In this document: piece after piece, positions 1-9,457 of the stretch | Layout: each line of letters starts with the position of its first letter | How positions within the stretch are numbered: position 1 is the stretch's first letter | Assembly (NCBI RefSeq): GCF_016906995.1 | Contig: NZ_JAFBBD010000004.1 | Location: 328,874-392,873 of the forward strand | Source of the DNA: Spongiibacter marinus | GTDB lineage: Bacteria; Pseudomonadota; Gammaproteobacteria; Pseudomonadales; Spongiibacteraceae | Reading direction: 5' to 3' | Length of the DNA stretch: 64,000 bases | The notes under the pieces: model-generated | What the model was told of the DNA's origin: nothing | The model's database searches: none | The model's input: only the letters and a program-made list of their open reading frames with translations | Made by a program: the position numbers and the translations under genes

Positions 1-164
1 AGGACGCCGCGGCCCTGCTCCGACGGGGGGTTTAACACCAGAGTGACCGACACCGCCTGCATGACCTGAGACAACTCAGACAAGAAGCCTTCCCAGGGTT
101 CCTCTTCCAACGGCCCTTGATAAACACTAGCCAGGAGGCGGTCAAACTTTGGATCGATCAACAT
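1..164 (-). CDS. LuxR-type transcriptional regulator, N-terminal fragment (runs off the left edge)
   Basis: An open frame starts at the ATG at 164-162, just after an in-frame TAA, and stays open for 54 codons to the window edge. It reads MLIDPKFDRLLASVYQG and then an acidic stretch with PWEGFLSELSQVM. This resembles the N-terminus of large LuxR-family regulators, where a short helical region with a W..FL motif precedes the sensory domain and a C-terminal helix-turn-helix. The HTH itself lies outside the window, so the family call is inferred from resemblance and position. It sits on the same strand just downstream of the meta-cleavage genes, as TesR/TeiR does after tesDEFG in steroid degraders. 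No strong Shine-Dalgarno sequence precedes the start. Confidence 0.5.
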   Translation of the reverse strand, partial: MLIDPKFDRLLASVYQGPLEEEPWEGFLSELSQVMQAVSVTLVLNPPSEQGRGV

Positions 165-297
165 CGTAACGTCTGTATGCCTTGTTATTTTTTACATGCA
201 GTGAGTATAACCGAGATGGGTATGCGATACAGGCCTTTAACACCTGGCCGCTGCTGCGCGAACGCCGCACTTACCTGGAACGAACAGCCAGACACGA

Positions 298-321
298 AAA
301 CGGCCCCAGCTGGGGCCGTTT
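298..321 (-). terminator. Intrinsic terminator after the aldolase gene
   Basis: A perfect 24-bp palindrome (AAACGGCCCCAG and its complement) lies 34 bp past the aldolase stop. On the minus strand it is followed by TTTTCG. It should end the meta-cleavage operon and isolates it from the LuxR gene. The symmetric stem could also work on the other strand. Confidence 0.75.
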
Positions 322-354
322 CATCTTGCCGGACTGGCGTCTGGCGATCAGGGC

Positions 355-1383
355 TTAGAGCAAGCCGCGTTCCTTAGCCATGTCGAGTGCCAAGTCTTCA
401 ATCATATCTTCCTGTCCACCAACGGTGCGGCGGCGGCCAAGCTCAACCAGTATATCCCGGGCCGACACACCGTACTTCGCTTCGGCGCGTTTAGCGAACA
501 ACAAGAAAGATGAGTATACGCCCGCGTAGCCCAGAGTCAGGGAGTCCCGGTCGATACGGATGGGATGATCCATAATGGGAGTCACGCGGTCTTCGGCGAC
601 ATCCATAATTTTATACAGATCAATACCGTGATCCGCGCCCATACGATCAAGCACAGCCACCAATACCTCCAGCGGCGTATTGCCTGCACCGGCGCCCAGG
701 CCGGCTACAGAGCCATCGATACGGTTAGCACCGTGCTCGATTGCCACCAGCGAGTTCGTGACGCCCAGGCTCAGGTTGTGGTGAGCGTGGAAGCCCAGCT
801 CGGTTTCTGGCTTCAGCTCGCTGCGCAACAGCGCAATGCGCTCTTGCACCTGATCGGGCAGCATATAGCCAGCGGAATCGGTGCAGTAAATACAGTTGGC
901 ACCGTATGATTCCATCAATTTGGCTTGCTCGACGATTTCCTCAGCGCCAATCATATGGGTCATCATCAAGAAGCCCACGGTATCCAAGCCCATCTCACTG
1001 GCCATGCCAATGTGCTGCTCTGATACATCCGCTTCGGTGCAATGCGTCGCCACGCGGATGGTTGATACACCGAGATCAGCGGCCATTTTCAAATGGTCGA
1101 CCGTACCAATACCGGGCAGCAACAGCGCCGAAATTTTTGCATTCTTAACCGCACCGATTACGGCCTTCAGGTATTCTTCATCGCTGTGCGCTGGGAAACC
1201 ATAGTTAACCGAACTACCACCCAAACCGTCACCATGAGTCACTTCGATCAGTGGCATGCCCGCCTCATCGAGGCCACTGGCAATACTGACCATTTCATCC
1301 AGAGAAATCTGGTGACGCTTAGCGTGCATACCATCGCGCAAACACATGTCGTGCAGAACGACTTTCTTACCTTGAATATCCAT
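355..1383 (-). CDS. mhpE: 4-hydroxy-2-oxovalerate aldolase (HOA aldolase, DmpG/BphI/MhpE family)
   Basis: The protein splits 4-hydroxy-2-oxoacids into pyruvate and an aldehyde, the last carbon-carbon cleavage of meta-cleavage pathways. Its 342 residues begin [12 protein letters not shown] and carry the signature [16 protein letters not shown]16, D17 and H20 align with the catalytic residues described for BphI, and H199/H201 in GFHAHHN are the divalent-metal ligands. The ATG at 1383 is chosen because GAGGGG lies just upstream and it leaves a 10-bp gap after the dehydrogenase stop; the frame is open further upstream but would then overlap that gene. The family works as a channelling complex with the acetaldehyde dehydrogenase encoded immediately upstream. 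Confidence 0.95.
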   Translation of the reverse strand: MDIQGKKVVLHDMCLRDGMHAKRHQISLDEMVSIASGLDEAGMPLIEVTHGDGLGGSSVNYGFPAHSDEEYLKAVIGAVKNAKISALLLPGIGTVDHLKMAADLGVSTIRVATHCTEADVSEQHIGMASEMGLDTVGFLMMTHMIGAEEIVEQAKLMESYGANCIYCTDSAGYMLPDQVQERIALLRSELKPETELGFHAHHNLSLGVTNSLVAIEHGANRIDGSVAGLGAGAGNTPLEVLVAVLDRMGADHGIDLYKIMDVAEDRVTPIMDHPIRIDRDSLTLGYAGVYSSFLLFAKRAEAKYGVSARDILVELGRRRTVGGQEDMIEDLALDMAKERGLL

Positions 1384-1393
1384 GACTATCCCC

Positions 1394-2302
1394 TCAGGCG
1401 GCCGATGGTGAAAAACGGCCTGCCAGAATCTCTTCGGCAAACATCTCTGCGGTGCGCAGGCCCGCGGCGGTCATAATATCGAGGTTACCCGCATACTTGG
1501 GCAGGAAGTCCCCGAGCCCCTCTACTTCCATAAACATGGAGACGCGATTGCCATCGAAAACGGGACCATTTTTCAAACGGTAACCCGGTACGTATTTTTG
1601 AACCTCGGCAACCATGTCATCCACCGATTTGCGAATCGCCTCTTGATCCGGCTCGTCGTCAGTCAAACAGTGAATGGTGTCGCGCATAATCAGCGGTGGC
1701 TCTGCCGGGTTAATCACGATAATCGCCTTACCCTGACGAGCGCCGCCCACTTTCTCTACCGCGCCCGCCGTTGTGCGGGTGAATTCGTCGATATTTTTAC
1801 GTGTGCCGGGCCCCACAGACTTGGAGCTTACTGTGGCAACAATTTCGCCGTAGCTCACCGACTGCACGCGCGACACGGCTGCGACCATTGGAATGGTTGC
1901 CTGTCCGCCACAGGTCACCATATTCACATTCATGCACTTTTCGGCCACTGCATCGCTGAGGTTGACCGGTGGGATACAAAATGGGCCGATCGCCGCCGGC
2001 GTCAGATCGATCATCAACGCACCCTGCTCGTTCACTTTGCGCGAGTTCTCGGCGTGAACATAGGCTGAGGTTGCATCAAAACAGATTTGCACACCGTCCT
2101 CACGCATGGTCGGCAACATACCATCCACACCTTCCGAGGTGACCTTCATGCCCATTTCTTTGGCGCGGGCCAAGCCGGGTGATTCGGGGTCAACACCGAC
2201 CATCCAAACGGGTTCAATCAGCTCCGAGCGCATTGCCTTCATCAGCAGGTCGGTCCCAATATTGCCCGGCCCGATGATGGCCGCGCGAATTTTTTCAGCC
2301 AT
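1394..2302 (-). CDS. mhpF: Acylating acetaldehyde dehydrogenase (DmpF/BphJ/MhpF family)
   Basis: This enzyme oxidises the aldehyde released by HOA aldolase to acyl-CoA with NAD+ and CoA. The 302-residue protein has the nucleotide-binding GPGNIG at residues 11-16. The catalytic cysteine is C131 in [11 protein letters not shown], the same position as in BphJ. The ATG at 2302 is preferred over a GTG 12 bp upstream because GTGAGA sits at a suitable distance from it. The gene is followed at 10 bp by the aldolase, as expected for partners that form one complex. Product would be acetyl-CoA or propionyl-CoA depending on the upstream substrate. Confidence 0.95.
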   Translation of the reverse strand: MAEKIRAAIIGPGNIGTDLLMKAMRSELIEPVWMVGVDPESPGLARAKEMGMKVTSEGVDGMLPTMREDGVQICFDATSAYVHAENSRKVNEQGALMIDLTPAAIGPFCIPPVNLSDAVAEKCMNVNMVTCGGQATIPMVAAVSRVQSVSYGEIVATVSSKSVGPGTRKNIDEFTRTTAGAVEKVGGARQGKAIIVINPAEPPLIMRDTIHCLTDDEPDQEAIRKSVDDMVAEVQKYVPGYRLKNGPVFDGNRVSMFMEVEGLGDFLPKYAGNLDIMTAAGLRTAEMFAEEILAGRFSPSAA

Positions 2303-2375
2303 AAGATTTCTCACTGTCAGTAGAGCACCGCTATGTGCTCCGAATAGGTAGATGTTGTTGTTCTAGATCTAGCAA

Positions 2376-3161
2376 TTAGACGAAATGCACTTCTGCATCG
2401 CCGATGCCTTCCAGCTCCATGCGCAGGCTGTCACCTGCTTGCACCGGCTCCAGCGGTACCAGAGAACCAGAGAGAATCACCTCTCCCGCTTTGAACGGAA
2501 TACCAAAGCGCCCCAGCGTATTTGCCAGCCACGCCACCGCGGTTAATGGGTTACCCTGCACCGCACTGCCCAAGCCTTCACTGAGAATTTCACCGTTTTT
2601 CCATACGCGAATTTTCAATGCGGGCAGGTCAAAGTCTTTGGGGTCTGCCTCTTGCTCACCCAGCACATAAACACCGCAGGAGGCGTTGTCCGCCACGGTG
2701 TCCTGAATGGCAATTTTCCAATTGTCGATACGCGAATCAACAATCTCAAAACAGGGCATAATGGCGTCGGTTGCGGCCAATACATCCGCCTCCGTAACGC
2801 CGGGGCCTTGCAGGTCTTTCTTCAACCGAAAACCGATCTCCGCCTCGGCACGGGGGGAAATCAAATGACCGGCTACCGGCACTTTTGCACCATTGGCAAA
2901 GGTCATGGCGTCGGTTAAAAAACCAAAGTCCGGCTGGTGTACGCCGAGCATTTCCTGCACCACTTTACTGGTAACACCGATTTTTTTTCCGACCACCTTC
3001 TCCCCGTCTTCTTGACGGCGGTTAAGCATGCGCAGGGAGATGTAGTAGGCATCGTCAATGGTAATGTCCGGCTCACGCTCGGTCAGCGGGGCAATGCTTT
3101 GCTGGCTGCGCAGGGCGTTGTAGAGCTCATCACCCAATGCATTGATCTTGGCGCTATCCAT
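2376..3161 (-). CDS. mhpD: 2-hydroxypenta-2,4-dienoate hydratase (MhpD/BphH/TesE family)
   Basis: It hydrates 2-hydroxypenta-2,4-dienoate or a longer homologue to 4-hydroxy-2-oxovalerate. The 261-residue protein belongs to the fumarylacetoacetase-fold hydratases; metal-ligand glutamates E106, E108 (PRAEAEIGF) and E139 (CFEIVDSR) coincide with those known in MhpD. Residues GKKIGVTSKVVQEMLGV form the conserved substrate-pocket segment. The start codon lies 3 bp after the stop of the hydrolase gene, so the two are co-transcribed. About 70 bp without a gene separate it from the dehydrogenase. Confidence 0.93.
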   Translation of the reverse strand: MDSAKINALGDELYNALRSQQSIAPLTEREPDITIDDAYYISLRMLNRRQEDGEKVVGKKIGVTSKVVQEMLGVHQPDFGFLTDAMTFANGAKVPVAGHLISPRAEAEIGFRLKKDLQGPGVTEADVLAATDAIMPCFEIVDSRIDNWKIAIQDTVADNASCGVYVLGEQEADPKDFDLPALKIRVWKNGEILSEGLGSAVQGNPLTAVAWLANTLGRFGIPFKAGEVILSGSLVPLEPVQAGDSLRMELEGIGDAEVHFV

Positions 3162-3164
3162 AAT

Positions 3165-3998
3165 TTATCCGTTCTGCAAAAAGTCGAGGGTTTGGCGATT
3201 GAAAAGCTCGCGGTGCTCCACCATTACCCAATGCCCGCAGCGCGACACCAACGTAAGGCGAATATCAGCGATGCCTTTCGCCAATTTCATAATGCCGGTC
3301 TCGGGCATCATTTGCTCATTGACGCCCCAGAATGCCAGGGTTGGACAGGTGATTTCACCCAGCCTCTCGGTCATATCGGGCACCGTCATGGTGGTGATAA
3401 CCTGGCTGTTCTGTTGCTGAAAAATTCCCCAGCGCTCGTTGACCAACTGCTCGTCGACCACGGCATCATCAAACACCAGGCCGCGACGAATAAAGTCTTC
3501 CAAGCGCTCTGGCGCCATCGGCCCAGAGGTAAAAACCTCTTTCATAATCTGCATGCCGGGCATATGAAAGTAGTCGGCCTGTTGCTCTATTCCGCCGGGC
3601 GCCATCAGCACCAGCTTACTAACCCGCTCTGGGTAGTCGAGGGTGTATTTCAGCGCAATGGCTCCACCCAAGGAATTACCGATCAGGCAGTATTGCTCCA
3701 CGCCAATGTGGCGCAGCGTTTGGTGAACACACTCGACGAAAAAGTCCAGCGGGTAGTCAACGTCATCAGGCTTATCGGAATACCCATAACCTATCAGGTC
3801 GGGCACCACCACTCGGAAGCCCTGCTCAACAAACCACGGGTAGTTGTATTTGAAGTTGCTGTGCCCACTGGCGCCGCTGCCGCTGCCGTGCAGAAATACC
3901 ACGACAGGCCCGTCACCCTGATCCAGGTAGTGAATGCGGTGGCCATTGTCGAGGGTGACATACTGCCCCTCGGGTAATCCCGCTACGATTTGACTCAT
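3165..3998 (-). CDS. Meta-cleavage product hydrolase (C-C bond alpha/beta hydrolase, TesD/BphD/MhpC-like)
   Basis: The 277-residue protein is an alpha/beta hydrolase of the group that cleaves extradiol ring-fission products. The oxyanion-hole motif FLHGSGSGASG is at 36-46, nucleophile S109 in GNSLGG, and histidine H256 in GHWVMVEH. The position of the triad acid, normally the second residue of a WGRxD-type motif, is Glu here (FWGVNEQMM, E228). The gene heads the hydratase-dehydrogenase-aldolase run. The ATG at 3998 has a G-rich Shine-Dalgarno-like stretch upstream. The ring-cleavage dioxygenase that would supply its substrate is not in the window, so the substrate (monoaromatic, biphenyl-like or steroid-derived) is unknown. 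Confidence 0.85.
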   Translation of the reverse strand: MSQIVAGLPEGQYVTLDNGHRIHYLDQGDGPVVVFLHGSGSGASGHSNFKYNYPWFVEQGFRVVVPDLIGYGYSDKPDDVDYPLDFFVECVHQTLRHIGVEQYCLIGNSLGGAIALKYTLDYPERVSKLVLMAPGGIEQQADYFHMPGMQIMKEVFTSGPMAPERLEDFIRRGLVFDDAVVDEQLVNERWGIFQQQNSQVITTMTVPDMTERLGEITCPTLAFWGVNEQMMPETGIMKLAKGIADIRLTLVSRCGHWVMVEHRELFNRQTLDFLQNG

Positions 3999-4087
3999 GG
4001 CTGCCCGCCCCCAGGTAAACAGAAAAACATGATGTGCCCGAGCAGGCGCAGAGAAAGCGCCTGCCGAGAGCTATTTTTGTGGTGTAA

Positions 4088-4116
4088 ATTTTATAGAAGG
4101 GCCTTCGAGACACTAA
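4088..4116 (-). promoter_or_regulatory. Candidate promoter of the hydrolase-hydratase-dehydrogenase-aldolase operon
   Basis: On the minus strand TTAGTG and TAAAAT are separated by 17 bp, about 90 bp before the hydrolase start. Between them and the gene lies a perfect 8-bp-stem hairpin (GCAGGCGC, 4042-4064) with no run of T on the minus strand, which could be a leader structure. The match to sigma-70 is moderate and based on reading alone. Confidence 0.35.
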
Positions 4117-4145
4117 TCCCCCAAACGGATGACAGCTTTTCCGGC

Positions 4146-5006
4146 TCACTCCACGATCGCGTCATTAAATTTGGGGGGCTTACCCAACATGGCACGCGGC
4201 GACGGGGGCAGCTTGCCATCAATGTCCACCAGCCCGTATTCCTCGGCCAGCTCTGCCGCGTAGAAGACTTTGCCACTGCGCGACATCAATGCTGCATCGC
4301 GGTACAGCGCGTCTATCACCAAACCGGGAAACTCAGGCGATTCGGCCGCCGCCACCGCATCGGCGTAGAGTTCGGGTTGCGCGTCGAAGACCTGCATACT
4401 GCGTTCGGTTTTCAGCAACCCCATCCACAGCGACACAACGGCGACGCCATGTGAGCGAAAATCCACGGCCATGTCATGGGCCATTTTATCCACACCCGCC
4501 TTCCCGGCACCGTAGGCCGGGCCGTGCATATAGCAGCGCCCTCCCGCTGAGGAGGTATTCACCACCAGCCCCTTTGCGCTCTTTAGCAGCAGTGGCGCCG
4601 CGTAGTACGACGACACATAACTAGAGCGCAGCCCAACATTGAGAATATCCTGCAACGCCAGCGGCTTTTCCCAAAACGGCCCCGGCAGGGTCAAGCCCTC
4701 GGGCACCAGCAAGGCATTGTTGACGAGAATATCCAAACGTCCCTGCTCGGCTTCAATCACAGCCAGCGCTTTGCGTACCTGCTCATCGTCCCGGTGGTCA
4801 CAAATTAAGGGGATGGCCTTTGCACCTCTCTCCTCTATGGCTTCGACAGTGGCATAGACGGTGCCCGGCAAGGCCGCATCACCCTCGGACTGAGTGCGGC
4901 CAGTCACGTAGATTGTCGACCCCGGTTTGGCCAGCGCCAGCGCAATGCCCTTGCCCGCGCCGCGACTGGCGCCAGTAACGAGAATGATGCGTTTATCCTG
5001 CTTCAC
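4146..5006 (-). CDS. Short-chain dehydrogenase/reductase (DHRS1-like)
   Basis: A classical NAD(P)-dependent SDR of 286 residues. The cofactor motif TGASRGAG is at 11-18, LVNNA at about 95-99, and the catalytic S152/S153, Y165 and K169 lie in TSSAGG and YGAGK. The segment between TGASRGAG and NNA is longer than in FabG-type enzymes and, with the C-terminal extension, resembles the DHRS1 group. It is transcribed in the same direction as the meta-cleavage genes, but a 147-bp gap with a promoter-like sequence lies between them. A role in oxidising or reducing a hydroxyl/keto group of the aromatic or steroid substrate is plausible but not shown. Confidence 0.85.
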   Translation of the reverse strand: MKQDKRIILVTGASRGAGKGIALALAKPGSTIYVTGRTQSEGDAALPGTVYATVEAIEERGAKAIPLICDHRDDEQVRKALAVIEAEQGRLDILVNNALLVPEGLTLPGPFWEKPLALQDILNVGLRSSYVSSYYAAPLLLKSAKGLVVNTSSAGGRCYMHGPAYGAGKAGVDKMAHDMAVDFRSHGVAVVSLWMGLLKTERSMQVFDAQPELYADAVAAAESPEFPGLVIDALYRDAALMSRSGKVFYAAELAEEYGLVDIDGKLPPSPRAMLGKPPKFNDAIVE

Positions 5007-5098
5007 AATGGATTCCTATTATTGTGTCTACCAACGGCCGCATAGGCTGACAGACCGCGGCTGCAGATGCATCCTCCGAAATGACTAGAGCGGGCGTG

Positions 5099-6778
5099 TC
5101 ACAGCAGCAGCCGCCGAATATCGGCCAGCATTTGCGCCAGTTCGGTAAAGAACTTGCCGGCATCCGCGCCGTTTATCACCCGGTGGTCATATGACAGGGA
5201 CAGCGGCAGCAATTTGCGCGGCTGGAAACTATCACCATCCCAAACGGGTTTTACGGCCAGCTTGGAAACCCCCAGGATCGCGACTTCCGGCGCATTGATA
5301 ATGGGAGTAAAACCAGTACCGCCGATATTGCCCAGGCTGGAAATGGTGAAGCAGCCGCCCTGCATGTCCGCAGGTTTAAGCTTCCGCTCTCGGGCTTTCT
5401 TGGCCAGCTCAGCGGTTTCTTCCGCCAGCTCCCAAAGCGACTTTTTATCGACATCGCGAATCACCGGCACAACGAGCCCTGCTGGCGTGTCCACGGCCAT
5501 ACCAATATGAACATAGTGCTTGTAGACAATGCTCTCACCATCGGCACTGAGGGAAGCGTTGAACTTGGCATTGCCGCGCAACGCAGCAGCCGCCGCTTTT
5601 AACAAAAAGGGCAGAGGCGTTAACTTCACACCGCGCTGCTCAGCCTCTTTTTTCATCTCGCGACGGAAGTCCTCAAGCTCAGTGATATCTGCATCATCAA
5701 ACTGCGTCACATGAGGAAGATTCAACCAGCTGCGGTGCATATTGGCCGCGGTCAGTTTATCCAGCTTGCTTAAGGGCTGAATATCCACCTCGCCAAACTT
5801 GGCAAAATCGACATCAGGAATCGGCTCGATGCCGCCGCCAGCTGCCGCTGCGGGCACTTTCGCCAACTGCTTAACATAGGCATGCAGGTCTTCCTTAACG
5901 ATGCGCTTGCGCGGGCCGCTGCCGGACACTTTGCTCAGATCAATACCAAACTCGCGCGCCAATTTACGCACCGCGGGGCCAGCATATACTTGCTCCCCTG
6001 GTGCAGCTGGCGCAGGCGACGGTGAGCTGGTGCTGGCGCCCTCGCGCGCAGCGGTCGAGGCTTCGTTTTTTGGCTCGGGCTCGGCACTCATCGGTGCATC
6101 GGCCTTTTCCGCTGGCGCGGCTGTTTGCTCAGCCTTCGCGTCGCTCACTGAGTTCGCCCCTGCGACACGCATTTCTGCGATCGCCGTACCTTCACTGGCA
6201 GCGTCACCTACCTTGATCAACATCGCGCTGACCACACCCGTGAACGGTGCAGGAACCTCCATGGAGGCCTTGTCTGACTCCAGCACGATCAGTGAATCAC
6301 CTTCATTCACCTCATCGCCTTCGGCAACGCACAGTTCGATAACTTCGATACCTTCACCACCGCCAACATCTGGCACCTTAACGGTTTCGGTGCGCTCCGC
6401 TGTCGACGCAGGCTGCGCAGCACCAGCAGTATCGTTACCACCGTCAGTGTCGTCGTCAGCGGCTGACGTTTGCTCGGCTGCAGCGTCGGGCTCGGGTGCC
6501 GACTCGGCCGCTGATTCCGAAGCAGGCTCATCGCTGCCCTCAGCCACTTCCAGCTCGAGAATGGCATCCCCCTCGGAAACGCTATCGCCTACCGACATAG
6601 CAATCGACACGACTTTGCCAGACTTTGGCGCAGGAACTTCCATCGACGCCTTGTCAGATTCTAAAACCAGCAGGGAGTCTTCCTGCTCGACAACATCGCC
6701 AACAGCAACGCAGACTTCGATTACCTCAACGCCTTCACCACCGCCGAGGTCTGGGATTTTGATCGTTTCTTTTGTCAC
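5099..6778 (-). CDS. aceF: Pyruvate dehydrogenase complex E2, dihydrolipoamide acetyltransferase
   Basis: E2 transfers acetyl groups from E1 to CoA on lipoyl arms. The 559 residues hold two lipoyl domains, each with ESDKASMEVP (lipoylated K43 and K170). They are separated by long acidic Ala/Ser/Glu/Pro linkers, followed by an E3/E1-binding domain at about 264-301 (GPAVRKLAREFGIDL). The catalytic acyltransferase domain has the active-site motif DHRVINGADAG (H532). Many enterobacterial E2s have three lipoyl domains and many other Proteobacteria two. The start ATG lies 15 bp after the aceE stop, so the two form an operon; no lpd gene follows. Confidence 0.96.
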   Translation of the reverse strand: MTKETIKIPDLGGGEGVEVIEVCVAVGDVVEQEDSLLVLESDKASMEVPAPKSGKVVSIAMSVGDSVSEGDAILELEVAEGSDEPASESAAESAPEPDAAAEQTSAADDDTDGGNDTAGAAQPASTAERTETVKVPDVGGGEGIEVIELCVAEGDEVNEGDSLIVLESDKASMEVPAPFTGVVSAMLIKVGDAASEGTAIAEMRVAGANSVSDAKAEQTAAPAEKADAPMSAEPEPKNEASTAAREGASTSSPSPAPAAPGEQVYAGPAVRKLAREFGIDLSKVSGSGPRKRIVKEDLHAYVKQLAKVPAAAAGGGIEPIPDVDFAKFGEVDIQPLSKLDKLTAANMHRSWLNLPHVTQFDDADITELEDFRREMKKEAEQRGVKLTPLPFLLKAAAAALRGNAKFNASLSADGESIVYKHYVHIGMAVDTPAGLVVPVIRDVDKKSLWELAEETAELAKKARERKLKPADMQGGCFTISSLGNIGGTGFTPIINAPEVAILGVSKLAVKPVWDGDSFQPRKLLPLSLSYDHRVINGADAGKFFTELAQMLADIRRLLL

Positions 6779-6793
6779 AGAAAACTCCTCGTA

Positions 6794-9457
6794 TTAGCGG
6801 TGCATCGGGCTAATTTTTTCAGCATCCAGGCCGTAGTCTGCAATGGCCTTGCTCACGACAGAGGCAGCAATTTTGCCCTCATCACTCAGCGCCTTTAGGG
6901 CCGCGACCGTCACGTAATAACGGTCCACCTCAAAGTGCTCGCGCAATTTCGCTCGCGTGTCAGAGCGACCATAGCCGTCGGTACCCAGCACCACATAGCG
7001 GCCATCAATATATGGGCGCAGCTGTTCACCGTAGGCTTTAATATAATCCGTTGCACAAATAACCGGCGTGGACTGCGCATTGAGCTGCTGACTAACATAC
7101 GCACTGCGTGGCGAGTCTTCAGGGTGAAGCAAATTCCATCGGTCACACTCCATGCCGTCGCGATACAGCTGGTTAATGCTGGTGGCGCTCCAGATATCCG
7201 CTTCCACTTTGTGATCGGATTTCAGCAGCTCAGCGGCCGCTTCAACTTCACGCAAGATGGTGCCACTGCCCAATAACTGAACCTTTAGCTTGGGCTTCTT
7301 AACGGTGCTGCCTTTGAGTTTGTAGATTCCCTTGATAATGCCCTCTTCACTGCCTTCGGGCATATCGGGGTGGTAGTAGTTTTCGTTCATCGTGGTGATG
7401 TAATAGAAAACATTTTCCTTCTCGGCATACATGCGCCGCATGCCGTCCTGAATAATCACCGCCAACTCGTAAGAATACGTTGGGTCGTAGGACACACAGT
7501 TAGGGATCATATTGGCCATTAAGTGGCTGTGGCCATCCTGGTGCTGCAAGCCTTCACCATTGAGGGTGGTACGCCCCGATGTTGCACCGATCAGGAAACC
7601 GCGCGCCTGAGAGTCACCGGCAGCCCAGGCCAAATCCATAATGCGCTGAAAGCCGAACATGGAGTAAAAAATGTAAAACGGCACCATTGGATAGCGGTGA
7701 TTCGCATAGGAGGTTGCCGCCGCCAACCACGCAGAGAAGGCGCCGGCCTCGGTGATACCCTCCTCCAAAATTTGTCCGTCCTTGGACTCTTTGTAATACA
7801 TAATTTGGTCGGCATCGTGGGGGGTGTAGCGCTGCCCCTGAGAAGAATATATGCCCAGCTGGCGGAACATACCCTCCATACCGAAGGTTCGCGCTTCGTC
7901 TGGCACAATCGGCACAATACGCTCGCCCACGGCCTTGTCCTTAACCAGGGTCGATAGCATGCGAACAAAGGCCATTGTCGACGACACTTCTCGCTTGCCG
8001 GTGTTTTTCAGCTGCGCGGAAAATTTCTCCAGCGACGGTACATCCAAGGCATCGAAGTCAGCCTGTCGCGCCGGCAAATACCCCCCCAGCTCCTCGCGGC
8101 GCTTGTGCATATACACCATTTCCGGGCTGTCTTCCGGCGGCCGATAGTAGGGGACATTTTTCAGTTCATCGTCGGGAATCGGCACGGCAAAGCGGTCGCG
8201 GAATTTTTTCAGCTCATCCAAGTCGAGCTTTTTCACTGAATGCGCTTCGTTTTGCGCTTCGCCGCCGCTACCCAGGCCGTAGCCTTTAACCGTCATTGCC
8301 AGTACCACGGTAGGCTGGCCTTTGGTTTCTCGGGCATTGGCGTAGGCAGCGTAGACTTTATAAGGGTCGTGGCCACCGCGATTCAGGTACATAATTTCGT
8401 CGTCAGAGAGGTCTTCAACCAGCTCCAGCAACTCTGGATACTTCCCGAAGAAGTGCTTGCGAGTATAGGCCCCGCCGTTGGCTTTGTAGTTCTGCAACTC
8501 ACCATCACACACTTCATTCATGCGACGGCGCAACAGGCCGGTTTTGTCTTTTTCCAGCAGCTGATCCCAGTGGCGCCCCCAAATGACCTTGACGACATTC
8601 CAGCCCGCGCCGCGGAACACCCCTTCCAGTTCCTGGATAATTTTGCCATTGCCGCGCACTGGGCCGTCCAGGCGCTGAAGGTTACAGTTGATCACAAAGC
8701 ACAAATTATCGAGCTGCTCGCGCCCCGCCAGAGCAATTGCGCCGAGAGACTCAGGCTCGTCGCACTCGCCATCGCCCATAAAACACCACACTTTCCGATC
8801 GCCGTGATCGACCAGCCCTCGGCTCTGTTGGTACTTCATTACGTGGGCTTGGTAGATTGCCTGAATGGGACCCAGGCCCATGCTAACGGTGGGGAATTGC
8901 CAGTAGTCCGGCATTAACCAGGGGTGCGGATACGACGACAAGCCATCGCCGTCGACCTCGCGGCGGAAGCTGTCGAGCTGCTGCTCCGAGAGACGCCCCT
9001 CCAGGAATGAACGCGCATACATACCCGGCGAACTATGGCCCTGATAGTAGATCAGATCGGCCTTATCACCGCCGCGGAAAAAGTAATTAAAGCCCACATC
9101 GTAAAGGGTCGCGGAAGAGGAAAAGCTGGAGATGTGGCCACCCAAGCCCTCATCGTTGTCGTTGGCCCGCATTACCATTGCCAGCGCATTCCAGCGTATT
9201 AACGAGCGAATTTTGCGCTCCATAAACAAGTCGCCGGGCATGCGTTTTTCATCGCGAGGTTCGATGGTATTGCGAAATGAGGTGGTGATGGCCGCTGGGA
9301 GTTGGGTTCCCTGGCGCGCAGCATGCTTCGCCAAATATTTCAGGAGAAAAGCGGCGCGTGCTCTACCCGCATGGCTAAGCACGCCATCCAGTGCTTCCAG
9401 CCATTCTTGGGTTTCCTGTGGATCGAGATCTTCACGCAAATCAGGGTCTTGGTACAT
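6794..9457 (-). CDS. aceE: Pyruvate dehydrogenase complex E1, homodimeric
   Basis: This is the thiamine-diphosphate enzyme that decarboxylates pyruvate and acetylates the E2 lipoyl groups. The 887-residue length is that of the homodimeric gammaproteobacterial AceE. The ThDP/Mg motif GDGECDEPES and the N-terminal E2-binding segment DPQETQEWLEALDGVL are visible. A long run of conserved sequence through GFQRIMDLAWAAGDSQARGF and QHQDGHSHL supports the call. It is the first gene of an aceE-aceF operon. No pdhR regulator lies beside it; the 317 bp upstream carry the presumed promoter. Confidence 0.97.
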   Translation of the reverse strand: MYQDPDLREDLDPQETQEWLEALDGVLSHAGRARAAFLLKYLAKHAARQGTQLPAAITTSFRNTIEPRDEKRMPGDLFMERKIRSLIRWNALAMVMRANDNDEGLGGHISSFSSSATLYDVGFNYFFRGGDKADLIYYQGHSSPGMYARSFLEGRLSEQQLDSFRREVDGDGLSSYPHPWLMPDYWQFPTVSMGLGPIQAIYQAHVMKYQQSRGLVDHGDRKVWCFMGDGECDEPESLGAIALAGREQLDNLCFVINCNLQRLDGPVRGNGKIIQELEGVFRGAGWNVVKVIWGRHWDQLLEKDKTGLLRRRMNEVCDGELQNYKANGGAYTRKHFFGKYPELLELVEDLSDDEIMYLNRGGHDPYKVYAAYANARETKGQPTVVLAMTVKGYGLGSGGEAQNEAHSVKKLDLDELKKFRDRFAVPIPDDELKNVPYYRPPEDSPEMVYMHKRREELGGYLPARQADFDALDVPSLEKFSAQLKNTGKREVSSTMAFVRMLSTLVKDKAVGERIVPIVPDEARTFGMEGMFRQLGIYSSQGQRYTPHDADQIMYYKESKDGQILEEGITEAGAFSAWLAAATSYANHRYPMVPFYIFYSMFGFQRIMDLAWAAGDSQARGFLIGATSGRTTLNGEGLQHQDGHSHLMANMIPNCVSYDPTYSYELAVIIQDGMRRMYAEKENVFYYITTMNENYYHPDMPEGSEEGIIKGIYKLKGSTVKKPKLKVQLLGSGTILREVEAAAELLKSDHKVEADIWSATSINQLYRDGMECDRWNLLHPEDSPRSAYVSQQLNAQSTPVICATDYIKAYGEQLRPYIDGRYVVLGTDGYGRSDTRAKLREHFEVDRYYVTVAALKALSDEGKIAASVVSKAIADYGLDAEKISPMHR

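Noticed and set aside
117..377. Plus-strand open frame of 86 codons at the left edge
   Set aside because: It runs antisense to the LuxR start and across the terminator hairpin, has no family resemblance and no ribosome site.
2937..3977. Long plus-strand open frame (346 codons) opposite the C-C hydrolase
   Set aside because: It is antisense to a clear alpha/beta hydrolase and hydratase; composition is the mirror of their codons.
5901..6797. Plus-strand Ser/Ala-rich open frame of 298 codons
   Set aside because: It is the reverse complement of the low-complexity lipoyl linkers of aceF, not a protein of its own.
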